A DNA stretch of 34,049 nucleotides from Trichothermofontia sp964536415. GTDB lineage: Bacteria > Cyanobacteriota > Cyanobacteriia > B231. Position numbers and translations under genes: made by a program. Numbering within the stretch: the first letter of the stretch is position 1; the number at the start of each line of letters is the position of its first letter. The notes under the pieces were generated by a model. The model was given only the letters and a program-made list of their open reading frames with translations, was not told the origin of the DNA and ran no database searches. Positions 16,250 through 23,999 of this stretch are shown here, one piece after another. The stretch spans positions 1-34,049 of the forward strand of contig CAZHXN010000045.1 in the NCBI GenBank assembly GCA_964536415.1, given 5' to 3'.

Positions 16250-16756
16250 TTAACGTTCTACATAGCCCTGTAGGTTTTCTGGCTCGAACTGCCGCAGAAT
16301 CCGCGTGGCCTTCTCAGTTAAAATTGCCGTTCCTTTGACCACAATTAAATACCGACCGGCATTGAGGCGATTGCGGTAGGGTAGTGCATCCCCACTGCCC
16401 AACACCAAGCCTGCCCCGCCCCCCACAAACACACTACCCAGTGCCCCGGAGAGTGCTCCCAGCAACCCACCCACCACATGGTTACCGATTTCACCGGCCC
16501 AAGCAAAAGTATGCAAATTGGTAATCAGGCTAAAGGTTACCCCTGCGGCAAAGCCAAAGGGGACTAGCCAAAACGCCATAAGCTTTGCCTGTTTTTGAGC
16601 CTGTTCCACTGGGTCAAGCAGGCCAAACTCATCCGCGCTTTTATAGCCACGGCCAATAATACTAATTTGTTGCATTGGAAGTTCAGCAGCTTCGAGGGCG
16701 GAGTAGGCTTCCTCTGCCTGGATGCGATCGCGGAGGATAGCAACGAGATAATTCAT
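16250..16756 (-). CDS. Membrane-spanning stress-type protein with YflT/GSP17M-like domain
   Basis: The 168-residue protein begins MNYLVAILRDRIQAEEAYSALEAAELP, resembling the ferredoxin-like fold of general stress protein 17M/YflT proteins, where two copies of a gene-product motif flank a membrane region. Residues about 60-120 form two hydrophobic, glycine-rich helices (FWLVPFGFAAGVTFSLI and GGLLGALSGALGSVFVGGGAGLVLG). The C-terminal part, GRYLIVVKGTAILTEKATRILRQF, looks like the second half of the fold. Its role is unknown, probably stress- or membrane-related. ATG 16756 is preferred over TTG 16762. No strong ribosome binding site is seen. Confidence 0.75.
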   Translation of the reverse strand: MNYLVAILRDRIQAEEAYSALEAAELPMQQISIIGRGYKSADEFGLLDPVEQAQKQAKLMAFWLVPFGFAAGVTFSLITNLHTFAWAGEIGNHVVGGLLGALSGALGSVFVGGGAGLVLGSGDALPYRNRLNAGRYLIVVKGTAILTEKATRILRQFEPENLQGYVER

Positions 16757-16964
16757 ACGCAATCGTGATGCTCTGCAAGGATGAATGGGCTGCTTTGGGA
16801 TTGGCTACTCAGGAGCCGATCCGCGCTTCCATCCTAGCGCTATTCTGAGCCACCCTCGGCTAGCCCCACACAACTTGTTTGCGAATCCCTTCCGATCCCC
16901 TGCTCGTGAATCGTGTATCTCCCACGCCGACTCCGAGCGCAGCCCCCACACCGCGGAGGCCGCC

Positions 16965-17297
16965 CTAGGCCACGCGGAGAAGCCCCCGACTCAAACCATC
17001 AAATACCTATACCTGATCAACCAAGCGTTTGTCCTCAGCGCTGATGAGTTCCTGGTCCAGTAAAGCCGACATCAGTAGGGCTTGGTCAGCACGGTTAATG
17101 CGGTGGATGCGGAAAATCTGTTCAACGATTTGGGCTAGGGGTTGGGTTTGCATAGCAGAGACACCCGTGGGTTGCAGCTCGATGATCCCAGTATCGACCT
17201 TGGAGGGGCGATCGCCGTGATGGCCGGTCTCCCCGTCGGTGATTCGTACCGCCTGATCCAGTGATGGGGCCAACCCCTCAGAGGTGACACGGATCAC
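16965..17297 (-). pseudogene. Small conserved cyanobacterial protein cut by a premature TAG
   Basis: The frame from GTG 17297 gives 96 residues ending LLDQELISAEDKRLVDQV and stops at TAG (17009-17007). Directly after the stop the same frame continues VFDGLSRGLLRVA and ends at 16965. This is the tail expected for small cyanobacterial proteins of this kind (LV-x-x-VFDGL-x-RGL-x-RV, from memory). At the junction the plus strand reads TACCTA-TACCTG (17004-17015). Removing one 6-bp unit gives DQVFDGLSRGLLRVA with no stop. A second possible start is ATG 17153 (MQTQPLAQIVEQIF). The function is unknown. The truncated form may still be made. Confidence 0.6.
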
Positions 17298-17457
17298 GAG
17301 TCAACCACTAGGGCGCGAGGGGCCGGTAAGGCGGTTCAAGACAAGGGAGACGCAAAGTATTGCAATTTGTATCAATTGGGGAGGCACCTGCCTGATTTCC
17401 CGCAGAAGTGGTACAGTGGTGCCCAAAAATTCCCAATCCCAATCCCAATCTACTCCC

Positions 17458-18354
17458 ATGTCTGAAGTTGACGATATTAGAACCTATCTGCGCGAGATTG
17501 GCCGCGTGCCACTCCTCAGCCCAGAGCAAGAAGTGATCCTGGGCAAACAGGTCCAGGCCATGATGTCCCTCCTGGAAAAGGGCAGTCCAACCCCGGAAGA
17601 AAAACGCGTCATCGATCGCGGCCAACGGGCCAAGGACAAAATGGTGCAGGCTAACCTGCGCCTAGTGGTGGCGGTGGCCAAGAAGTACCAGCGGCGGGGC
17701 CTAGAGTTGCTGGATCTCATTCAAGAGGGCAATTTGGGCCTCAGCCGCGCTGTGGAAAAGTTTGATCCGATGAAGGGCTATCGGTTTTCGACCTACGCCT
17801 ATTGGTGGATTCGTCAGGCGATGACACGGGCGATCGCTCAGGATTCGCGTACCATTCGCCTCCCAGTCCACATCACTGAAAAACTAAACAAAGTTAAGAA
17901 TGTCACCCAAACCCTAACCCAGGAGCTTGGGCGCAAACCAACCTTACCCGAATTAGCCGAAGCCCTAGAAGTCAGCCAGAAGGACCTGGAGGGCCTCATG
18001 ACCCACCAGCGCCGCTCCATCCCTATCTCGCTGGATCTGCGGGTAGGGGCTGACCAAGACACAGAATTGGGTGATTTGCTAGAGTCTGACCAAGCGTCAC
18101 CCGCTGAAGTGATGGATTTCACCTTAATGCGGGAACAGATCTCTGTCCTGCTGGAAACTCTCACTGAGCGAGAACGCGAAGTCGTCATTGCTCGCTTCGG
18201 CCTACAAGATGGCAAACGCCGCTCCCTGGCTGACATTGGTGGGCACCTCCACCTGTCGCGCGAACGGGTACGACAGCTTGAACGCAGCGCCCTCAACAAG
18301 CTACGACGGCAACTCCCAAATCCCGAACAAGTTCGCCTTGGACTTGCGGGTTAG
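17458..18354 (+). CDS. RNA polymerase sigma factor, sigma-70 group 2
   Basis: A 298-residue sigma factor with complete regions 1.2 to 4. DIRTYLREIGRVPLL (6-20) is region 1.2, and NLRLVVAVAKKYQRRGLELLDLIQEGNLGL with FSTYAYWWIRQAMTRAI (66-126) is region 2, including the -10 and core-binding parts. RTIRLPVHITEKL and PTLPELAEAL form region 3. RSLADIGGHLHLSRERVRQLE (256-276) is the -35-recognising helix-turn-helix. It lacks the long N-terminus of primary SigA, so it is a group 2 alternative factor such as those for stress or nutrient shifts. The subtype cannot be fixed. ATG 17458 lies just after a TCCCAA triplet repeat. The frame stays open 58 codons upstream. Confidence 0.9.
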   Translation: MSEVDDIRTYLREIGRVPLLSPEQEVILGKQVQAMMSLLEKGSPTPEEKRVIDRGQRAKDKMVQANLRLVVAVAKKYQRRGLELLDLIQEGNLGLSRAVEKFDPMKGYRFSTYAYWWIRQAMTRAIAQDSRTIRLPVHITEKLNKVKNVTQTLTQELGRKPTLPELAEALEVSQKDLEGLMTHQRRSIPISLDLRVGADQDTELGDLLESDQASPAEVMDFTLMREQISVLLETLTEREREVVIARFGLQDGKRRSLADIGGHLHLSRERVRQLERSALNKLRRQLPNPEQVRLGLAG

Positions 18355-18707
18355 GTTGTCTGGCCTCTGGCCTCTTTAGGAGGCTGAGGTGGGTTGGATG
18401 AGTATTAATTCCCAATCTACTCATAGGGCTGGACAAACCCTGTTTTTAGATTATCATAGTCAACCGCTTTGCGGTCCATTCCTCGGCTGGGGGGAGGGGC
18501 AAGTGCTGGTTTAGGTCGTGAAGCCCTGCCGGTGGTTGCCACAGTCTCCTCCTGTTGGGAAATGCCTGCCCCCAAGCCTACCGGTGGTTGGGGGATTTGG
18601 ATGCAGGCCGTTGTGCCGGAGCATAACTGGACAATGACCCAGCCCAGCCGCTATGTAAACTCCAGCAACTTTGGGTCTAATGGGATCTGGGAGAACCCCC
18701 GTCGGGC
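18355..18707. other. Intergenic region between the sigma factor and gloA
   Basis: About 350 bp between converging genes. An 80-codon frame at 18469-18711 has no recognisable features and is judged non-coding. A weak terminator-like AGGG-loop-CCCT-GTTTTT lies at about 18425-18447, and CCGGTGGTTG occurs twice (near 18529 and 18581). An unannotated small RNA could be here, but none was recognised. Confidence 0.5.
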
Positions 18708-19145
18708 CTAGCTGGCGCTGAGGGCGGGTACCGACGCTGCTAATTCTGGGGGGGTCTCGTAGGTAGCTATTTGGATCAATTCCACCTTGTAGCCATCGGG
18801 ATCGGTGACAAAGGCAATCACGGTGGAGCCATGTTTCATGGGGCCGGGTTCACGGACGATTTGCCCCCCTTTAGCTCGAATCTCGTCACAGGTGGCGTAG
18901 ATGTCTTCAACGCCGATCGCGATGTGGCCATAGGCATTGCCCAAGTCATAGTGATCGACGCCCCAGTTATAGGTCAATTCCAGAACAGTGTGGTCGGCTT
19001 CATCGCCATAGCCCACAAAAGCCAGGGTAAATTCACCCCCTGGATAGTCTTTGCGACGGAGAAGTTTCATGCCCAGGACGTCGCAGTAAAACTGAAGGGA
19101 TTTTTCCAGATTGCCTACCCGCAACATGGTGTGGAGTAATCGCAT
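18708..19145 (-). CDS. gloA: Lactoylglutathione lyase (glyoxalase I)
   Basis: GloA converts the methylglyoxal-glutathione hemithioacetal to S-lactoylglutathione in detoxification. The 145-residue protein begins MRLLHTMLRVGNLEKSLQFY and has all four metal ligands at E. coli numbering: H5, E56, H74 and E122. The signatures GGEFTLAFVGYG, YGHIAIGVEDIYATC and VTDPDGYKVELIQ are intact. The E. coli-type length without insert suggests the nickel-dependent class. The C-terminal ten residues (ELAASVPALSAS) are an unconserved extension. It is a single gene, convergent with the sigma factor and divergent from cobU. Confidence 0.95.
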   Translation of the reverse strand: MRLLHTMLRVGNLEKSLQFYCDVLGMKLLRRKDYPGGEFTLAFVGYGDEADHTVLELTYNWGVDHYDLGNAYGHIAIGVEDIYATCDEIRAKGGQIVREPGPMKHGSTVIAFVTDPDGYKVELIQIATYETPPELAASVPALSAS

Positions 19146-19336
19146 TCTCAGGCTCCTGTATCAAAGACGGCTTCTCGATCGATACCGTGAACGTTACGAG
19201 TTGTAAAGGGTCGGCAACCTTGTGGGGGCTGGCGGTTGGTACCGGGAAATTTTGATTTGCTGAGTCAGACATCCTGCAAAGCCCTAGGTTTATGGGATGC
19301 TGAAGACGCGCGTGCAACTTCGATCGTCGGTTCAAC

Positions 19337-19930
19337 ATGGTTTTACAGCGAAACGTTCACCTCACGCTGGTTCTTGGACCTGCTCGTTCTGGGAAAAGTG
19401 AATGGGCTGAGGCCCTCGCCCAGCGATCGGGCCAGCCCGTCACCTATATCGCCACGGCGATCGCCCCTCCCGATGATCCAGACTGGCAATCCCGTATCCA
19501 GCAACACCGGGGCCGTCGCCCGCCTGACTGGCGCACCCAGGAGGTCCCCATTGAATTGGCCCAAGCGATTGCCCAAGCACCGGCAAATACCTGTTTACTG
19601 GTGGACTCTCTCGGAACCTGGTTAGCCAATTTATTAACTCAAGGTGGAGAAAGTTGGGAAGACTCAGAATTCCGGCTATTATCGAGTCTAGAGGCGGCAC
19701 ACGCTCACGTCATTGTAGTGGCGGAAGAGGTAGGTTGGGGGGTGATACCGGCCTATCCCCTGGGACGGCAATTTCGCGATCGGCTGGGACATCTGGTGCG
19801 TCAAGTGGGTGCGATCGCGGGCGATGTTTACCTGGTGACTGGCGGCTATGCCCTCAATCTGTCCCAACTTGGGGTAGCCATTGCACACCCTCCGGCCTCA
19901 CCAGGGAAGCCACTCAATTCGGTAAGATAA
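19337..19930 (+). CDS. cobU: Bifunctional adenosylcobinamide kinase / guanylyltransferase
   Basis: CobU phosphorylates adenosylcobinamide and then transfers GMP to give adenosylcobinamide-GDP, a late step of cobalamin assembly. The 197-residue product has the P-loop GPARSGKS (14-21), YIATA, the RIQQHRGRRPPDW motif containing the guanylylated histidine, VDSLGTWLANLL and the C-terminal VAEEVGWGVIP and GDVYLVTGGYALNL. No cobalamin riboswitch box was seen in the 190 bp upstream, and no other cob genes are adjacent. Confidence 0.94.
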   Translation: MVLQRNVHLTLVLGPARSGKSEWAEALAQRSGQPVTYIATAIAPPDDPDWQSRIQQHRGRRPPDWRTQEVPIELAQAIAQAPANTCLLVDSLGTWLANLLTQGGESWEDSEFRLLSSLEAAHAHVIVVAEEVGWGVIPAYPLGRQFRDRLGHLVRQVGAIAGDVYLVTGGYALNLSQLGVAIAHPPASPGKPLNSVR

Positions 19931-20019
19931 GGATTAAGTTTCCCTACAAAAAGTATCGTTTTTGGCGTACCCGCTGATAAGTTCCCCCAATCCTCGCTGG
20001 CAAGCGGTGTACTAGAACT

Positions 20020-20673
20020 ATGGCAACTCCTACCGAAGTTCGACAATATCTTGCCCATTGGTTTCAACTGGGTAAGCGTATCTTCCTCCGCAATGGCCAG
20101 GAAGCCTTTTTGCCTGACCCCGTGATTCAGGGCGATCGCTACAGTGATGCCTTTGAGGAATGCTGGCGGCGGATAACAGCACCGGAGGCTGGCGACTGTT
20201 ATTTAGAGGGAACCCAACAAACGATCCAGCAACTGCTGGCAGCGGAATGGGAGTTGCTTCCCTGTGCCCGTTGTACCCTGCCGGTACCTGTTTATAGTCA
20301 CGGGGTGAACAGTGCCCCCTGCCCCTGTAACGACCTGCGGGGCTGGCCTAACCTGGATTTACCCCTACCGCGCCCACCAATTTCCAGCCGCGAGTGTCTG
20401 CAAAACATTTGCCAACGCCTCCTGGAAGCTACTGCTCAGCAAGCCCCCCTGGCCCAACCCACCGCGGACCCGCCAGCGTTACCGTCATCCCCATCCCCCA
20501 ATACAGCCTTGCCACCGTATCGCGACCCGGCCAGCGGTCCCTTGCCGCTGGAAGAAAGCAGTGCGCGATCGGCAGCAGAGATGGTGTATGGCTTTACTGT
20601 GGGTACTCAGCAGCCTGAGGGGTCCCGTTCCTCTATCCCCAGAACGCAGCCTGAGGGGACAATAGAGGGCTAA
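20020..20673 (+). CDS. Hypothetical protein with Cys-rich (CxxC...CxC) motif
   Basis: I do not recognise the function. The 217-residue product has a helical N-terminal part (MATPTEVRQYLAHWFQLGK) and a central block LPCARCTLPVPV...APCPCNDL (about 88-112). Its four cysteines could bind zinc. A proline-rich low-complexity tail runs from about residue 140. The end carries a short duplication (QQPEGSRSSIP and RTQPEG) from repeated CAGCCTGAGGGG in the DNA. The well-behaved first half looks like a conserved cyanobacterial protein. The tail is probably disordered. It follows cobU on the same strand by about 90 bp. Confidence 0.7.
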   Translation: MATPTEVRQYLAHWFQLGKRIFLRNGQEAFLPDPVIQGDRYSDAFEECWRRITAPEAGDCYLEGTQQTIQQLLAAEWELLPCARCTLPVPVYSHGVNSAPCPCNDLRGWPNLDLPLPRPPISSRECLQNICQRLLEATAQQAPLAQPTADPPALPSSPSPNTALPPYRDPASGPLPLEESSARSAAEMVYGFTVGTQQPEGSRSSIPRTQPEGTIEG

Positions 20674-20871
20674 TTGGCCCTGGGGGTCGCCTGATGGCAA
20701 GCAGGTTCTCCAGGCCCTCCAGGATGCGATCGTGGGCAGGAACCCTCGCGGTGAGGTTGGCGTCAGGTAGGGGGTAAGTACAAATAGGGGGATGTTGTCC
20801 AAGTGGATCTACTTACTGGCACCTTATTGACACCTGATATTCGCACCTGACATGGTTATGAGGGCTGGCCT

Positions 20872-21627
20872 ATGTGTATTCAACACACCTACCGACAATT
20901 GGTCATGGCTGCGCTAGGCGTGGCTTTGCTGACGATGGCTATCCTCCGACCGGCCTGGGCACAACATCGAAATCTTCCGGGACGGCGGGTGGCCGCAGGC
21001 ACACGGGGCGAGTGTTTGATTGCCCAGCCCGGACAGCAGGCTCCCCTACCCTTGTTGACGTTGCTGCCTGCAAGTAATCTCAGTTTCACGACTCGACCCT
21101 ACCCTGAGTTTTTCTGGTTTAATCCTCAAATGTTGGGCCAAACGGTTGTCTTTCAATTACACGCAGTTGATGACAACCTGAACGTGCAAGCGCTTCTCTA
21201 TGAAAGCCCAGTTGTCATTGGCGATCGGGGCGGCATTCACAGTCTCCAATTACCCACCGATGGTAGCGTTCCACCCTTGCGGGTGGGCCAGCTTTATCGG
21301 TGGTCGGTAACCCCCCAGTGTTACGACGAGGCCGAACGGAACTTAGTGTGGCGGGTGATGGGTTGGATAGAGCCGATCGCTGCCCCTGGCCCCCCCGAAT
21401 CTGGCACGCTTGAACAGCAAGCCCTGGCAGCAGTGCAGGCCGATCGCTGGTTAGATGCCTTTAGTTTGCTGAAGCAGGCTACCTGTGAGGGATCGCCCAC
21501 CCCCCAACCGGAGGTGACCAATAGCTGGCGGGATCTTCTCGATCAGTTGCATCTGGAGCAAACGCAAGTTGATCTACCCCGATTAAAGCAACGGGCGATC
21601 GCGAATCTCAATTCGCTATGTGAGTAG
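20872..21627 (+). CDS. DUF928 family exported protein, copy 1
   Basis: The 251-residue protein has a signal peptide (hydrophobic MAALGVALLTMAIL, cleavage near AWAQ) and then the DUF928 pattern. LPGRRVAAGTRGEC is followed by LTLLPASNLSFTTRPYPEFFWF, then LPTDGSVPPLRVGQLYRWSV and a conserved cysteine in TPQC. The domain is a beta-sandwich-like predicted fold of unknown function. A helical C-terminal part (AVQADRWLDAFSLLKQATC, WRDLLDQLHLEQ) resembles that of the next gene. It is probably periplasmic or outer-membrane associated. DUF928 proteins often sit beside CHAT-domain genes in cyanobacteria (family knowledge), as the third copy does here. Confidence 0.85.
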   Translation: MCIQHTYRQLVMAALGVALLTMAILRPAWAQHRNLPGRRVAAGTRGECLIAQPGQQAPLPLLTLLPASNLSFTTRPYPEFFWFNPQMLGQTVVFQLHAVDDNLNVQALLYESPVVIGDRGGIHSLQLPTDGSVPPLRVGQLYRWSVTPQCYDEAERNLVWRVMGWIEPIAAPGPPESGTLEQQALAAVQADRWLDAFSLLKQATCEGSPTPQPEVTNSWRDLLDQLHLEQTQVDLPRLKQRAIANLNSLCE

Positions 21628-21721
21628 CCATATAATTAACTGCAAGTCATCTCGCCCGTGGGCAGATGTCTGGGATGGCCGCGCCCTGACCGCATGATCC
21701 TTTAGTGGCAATGAAACTTTA

Positions 21722-22486
21722 GTGACAATGAGCACTCGGATGGAAGGACCCCTGGTTATGAACCCTGTACGTTACTCTGCGGCGTTGCCCCCACGGATGC
21801 TGGCCCTGTCAGTTCTGACTAGCCTGCTAGCCCTCACCAGCACCCCCCTGCCCAGCCAAGCCCAGGGGGTACCCGGACGGCGGGTATCAGGGGGCACACG
21901 GGGGGAGATTGAACAACTGTGCTTCCCAGCAGCGCCTCGATATTTTGTTCCCTTGCTCCCAGCAAGTAATCGCAGCCTGACCACAGCCGCCCAACCGACT
22001 CTCTTCTGGTACCACTCGGCCACCTCAGCCCCTAAGGCTGCCCTGCGGGTTGTGACGATCGATGCTCAGGGTAAACGCCTACCCACCAGTCCCTATCAAG
22101 TTGAATTCACACCGAACGGCCAGGGGGGGATCCAGCATTTCCGTCTGCCCACTGAGGACCCCCGCCTGCCGCCCCTCGCGATCGGTCAGACCTATCAATG
22201 GCAACTGACGTTTCAGTGTGATCCCCAGGATATGGAACGTCGCCTCACCATTAGAGGCCAGATCCAACGGGTGGCTGACACAACCTCAACTGAACCCGCC
22301 TCGCCGATGCTCGGGGTGCAGCAGGCAGCCCAGGCAGGACGCTGGGTAGACGCCTTTGAGACGTTGCTTACTGCCAGTTGTCCAGAACCACGCAACCCGT
22401 CGGTTTTAGCCGGTTGGACAGCCCTGTTAAATCAGGCTGATCTGCCGGAAATTGCAGCATCCCCCGTGATCCGGTGCGATCCTTGA
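21722..22486 (+). CDS. DUF928 family exported protein, copy 2
   Basis: This is a tandem paralogue of the preceding gene, 95 bp downstream, with 254 residues from ATG 21722. A signal peptide (LALSVLTSLLALTSTPLPSQAQ) precedes PGRRVSGGTRGEIEQLC, VPLLPASNRSLTTAAQPTLFWY, the LPTEDPRLPPLAIGQTYQWQL strand motif and the cysteine in TFQC. The C-terminal helical part (QAGRWVDAFETLLTASC, GWTALLNQADLPEIA) is conserved with copy 1. Other starts are in frame (ATG 21728, 21740, 21758). ATG 21758 (MNPVRYS) would give the most usual signal peptide length. The function is unknown. Divergence between copies suggests an old duplication. Confidence 0.85.
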   Translation: MTMSTRMEGPLVMNPVRYSAALPPRMLALSVLTSLLALTSTPLPSQAQGVPGRRVSGGTRGEIEQLCFPAAPRYFVPLLPASNRSLTTAAQPTLFWYHSATSAPKAALRVVTIDAQGKRLPTSPYQVEFTPNGQGGIQHFRLPTEDPRLPPLAIGQTYQWQLTFQCDPQDMERRLTIRGQIQRVADTTSTEPASPMLGVQQAAQAGRWVDAFETLLTASCPEPRNPSVLAGWTALLNQADLPEIAASPVIRCDP

Positions 22487-22514
22487 GACTCTTACGGTAT
22501 AAGCTTTTTAGCTA

Positions 22515-22588
22515 CGGGACTGGTGAGACTTGAACTCACGGCCTAGCGCTTAGGAGGCGCTCGCTCTATCCAACTGAGCTACAGCCCC
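22515..22588 (-). tRNA. tRNA-Arg (anticodon CCT)
   Basis: On the minus strand a 74-nt cloverleaf folds cleanly. The acceptor GGGGCTG pairs with CAGTCCC (one G-T). The D arm is GCTC-AGTTGGATA-GAGC. The anticodon stem AGCGC/GCGCT holds the loop CTCCTAA with anticodon CCT. The T arm is GTGAG-TTCAAGT-CTCAC and the discriminator base is G. The 3' CCA is not encoded. It reads the AGG arginine codon. Confidence 0.96.
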
Positions 22589-22968
22589 AGACACCAACGT
22601 ACAAAAATTCGTACAAAAATTGCTGCGGTTGATCGCTGGCTCAACGATTGCCCGTCACGAGAACCTCTCCTGGCGGCGATCGCGTTGGGCGGTATGCAGC
22701 ATTGAGACAATTATGGCAATCATAACAGCTACACCCTGGCTGTGTGGCTAATCCATCTGGGTAACAGTTGACAGCATTCGTGCCCAAGTGCCAACTGGTC
22801 CAGCGACCCAGCCTGGTGTTGGCAAGGGATACGGTAATCCGACGCCGGGAAACTGCCACAACTTCTCCAAGATAGCCCACAATGGAACAGGACCTTTACC
22901 CCACGAATACGGGCGGGTGGGGAGGCGATCGCTCACTTCCTTTGCCCATTGGCCCCTAGGAACTGCGT
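22589..22968. other. Intergenic region between tRNA-Arg and the phasin gene
   Basis: About 380 bp without a recognised gene. It contains overlapping short frames on both strands, of which only the Cys-containing minus-strand frame at 22641-22859 is worth noting. Upstream of the tRNA, ACAAAAATTCGTACAAAAATT is a short tandem repeat (TACAAAAATT twice, 22601-22620). Confidence 0.5.
22641..22859 (-). CDS. Possible small Cys-rich protein (72 aa)
   Basis: A frame starting at GTG 22859, with GGAGAA a few bases upstream, encodes 72 residues containing the cluster CSCYDCHNC (C-x-C-x2-C-x2-C) near residue 45, which could bind a metal. No hydrophobic segment is present and no family is recognised. Base use at third codon positions does not distinguish it from non-coding DNA, so it is listed only as a candidate. 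Confidence 0.25.
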   Translation of the reverse strand: MAVSRRRITVSLANTRLGRWTSWHLGTNAVNCYPDGLATQPGCSCYDCHNCLNAAYRPTRSPPGEVLVTGNR

Positions 22969-23292
22969 ATGGACAGCAACAATCTACTCAAACAACTGCT
23001 GATGATTGGGATTGGTACCACCTCACTGGTGGCGGAGAAAATTCGTGAGGTGAGTGACGAATGGGTTAAAACGGGACAGCTTGATCCAGAGCAAGCCAAG
23101 ACCTTTGTCGATGACTTTATGAACCAATTTAAGTCGGAGCAGGGGAATCTGGAAGGCCAAATGCAACGGTTATTAAAAAATACGCTCCAAGATATTGGGG
23201 TGGCCAATCAGCCGGAAGTCAACGAGTTGCGGGGACGGATCGATCGCTTGGAACGTCAGGTGCGTGACCTGGAGAACCGCTTGTGGAAGTAG
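22969..23292 (+). CDS. Phasin-like small coiled-coil protein
   Basis: The 107-residue protein starts MDSNNLLKQLLMIGIGTTSL, followed by VAEKIREVSDEWVKTGQLDPEQAKTFVDD, and ends in the heptad coiled coil ELRGRIDRLERQVRDLENRLWK. This matches the short phasin/PHA granule-regulator type family widespread in cyanobacteria, including species without known PHA synthesis. A role at polymer granules or as a structural adaptor is inferred. AGGAA lies about ten bases before ATG 22969. The FKBP gene follows 66 bp later on the same strand. Confidence 0.8.
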   Translation: MDSNNLLKQLLMIGIGTTSLVAEKIREVSDEWVKTGQLDPEQAKTFVDDFMNQFKSEQGNLEGQMQRLLKNTLQDIGVANQPEVNELRGRIDRLERQVRDLENRLWK

Positions 23293-23358
23293 CCCGCTTG
23301 GCCGTCATCCCGTCGGGTTCCCTAGTTGGATAATAAACATGTCAAAGGAGATAACATT

Positions 23359-23967
23359 GTGCGCGAAATTTTAATCAGTATTGGCGTGATGGTGATCTGT
23401 TGTGTGGTGCTTATTACCGCTCAACTGGTGGGCGATCGGCGTCCGGCGATGGCCGATCCAGATCCGAACTTCCCCTTGCCAACCGCGACGATGAGTACCC
23501 CAGCGACACTAGATACTGCTGTTGAAGAACCGTTGATGATCGCGCAAGCCCCCAAGGAGGCCACGGCTGTCAACCCCTCTGAACCTGTCAACCCTTCCGG
23601 AGATGAACCCGTGACTGATGCGAATCTGCTCGTAACCCTGCCCTCTGGCCTCCAGTACGAAGATCTACAGGTGGGTAATGGCCCTAGCCCGCAACCGGGT
23701 GATCGGGTCACCGTGCACTACACCGGTACCCTCACCGATGGCAAGCAGTTTGATAGTTCCCGCGATCGGGGCCGTCCCTTCCAATTTAAGATTGGCGTGG
23801 GTCAGGTAATTAAGGGCTGGGATGAAGGGGTGGCCAGCATGAAAGTGGGGGGTCGCCGTAAGCTAATCATCCCCTCAGAGTTGGGCTATGGTTCCCGTGG
23901 GGCTGGGGGCGTGATCCCGCCGGATGCCACGCTCGTTTTTGATGTTGAACTGCTGGGCGTGAACTAG
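23359..23967 (+). CDS. FKBP-type peptidyl-prolyl cis-trans isomerase, membrane-anchored or exported
   Basis: Starting at GTG 23359, with AAGGAG at 23345-23350, the product has 202 residues: an N-terminal hydrophobic helix (REILISIGVMVICCVVLI), a low-complexity acidic/proline linker, then an FKBP domain from about residue 94. The domain is complete: GLQYEDLQVGNGPSPQPGD, VHYTGTL, F-D-S-S-R-D-R-G-R-P-F, GQVIKGWDEGV, M-K-V-G-G-R-R-K-L-I-I-P, YGSRG and GGVIPPDATLVFDVELL. It isomerises prolyl bonds of proteins in the periplasm or thylakoid lumen. A longer frame from TTG 23326 lacks a binding site. Confidence 0.93.
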   Translation: MREILISIGVMVICCVVLITAQLVGDRRPAMADPDPNFPLPTATMSTPATLDTAVEEPLMIAQAPKEATAVNPSEPVNPSGDEPVTDANLLVTLPSGLQYEDLQVGNGPSPQPGDRVTVHYTGTLTDGKQFDSSRDRGRPFQFKIGVGQVIKGWDEGVASMKVGGRRKLIIPSELGYGSRGAGGVIPPDATLVFDVELLGVN

Positions 23968-23999
23968 GCCCTTGGCTTGATGTCTGCATCTGTTTGAAC

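Noticed and set aside
17284..17457. 58-codon N-terminal extension of the sigma factor
   Set aside because: It has no sigma region 1 features and no ribosome binding site, and includes a low-complexity TCCCAA run. MSEVDDIRTYLREIG is a natural start.
17443..18422. 13-bp direct repeat TCCCAATCTACTC flanking the sigma gene
   Set aside because: Exact 13-mers repeat several times by chance in 34 kb, and there are no other mobile-element signs.
18469..18711. 80-codon frame between the sigma factor and gloA
   Set aside because: It has no ribosome binding site or recognisable features, and it overlaps the gloA 3' end by a few bases.
19146..19336. Possible cobalamin riboswitch before cobU
   Set aside because: No B12-box-like sequence could be found in the 190-bp leader.
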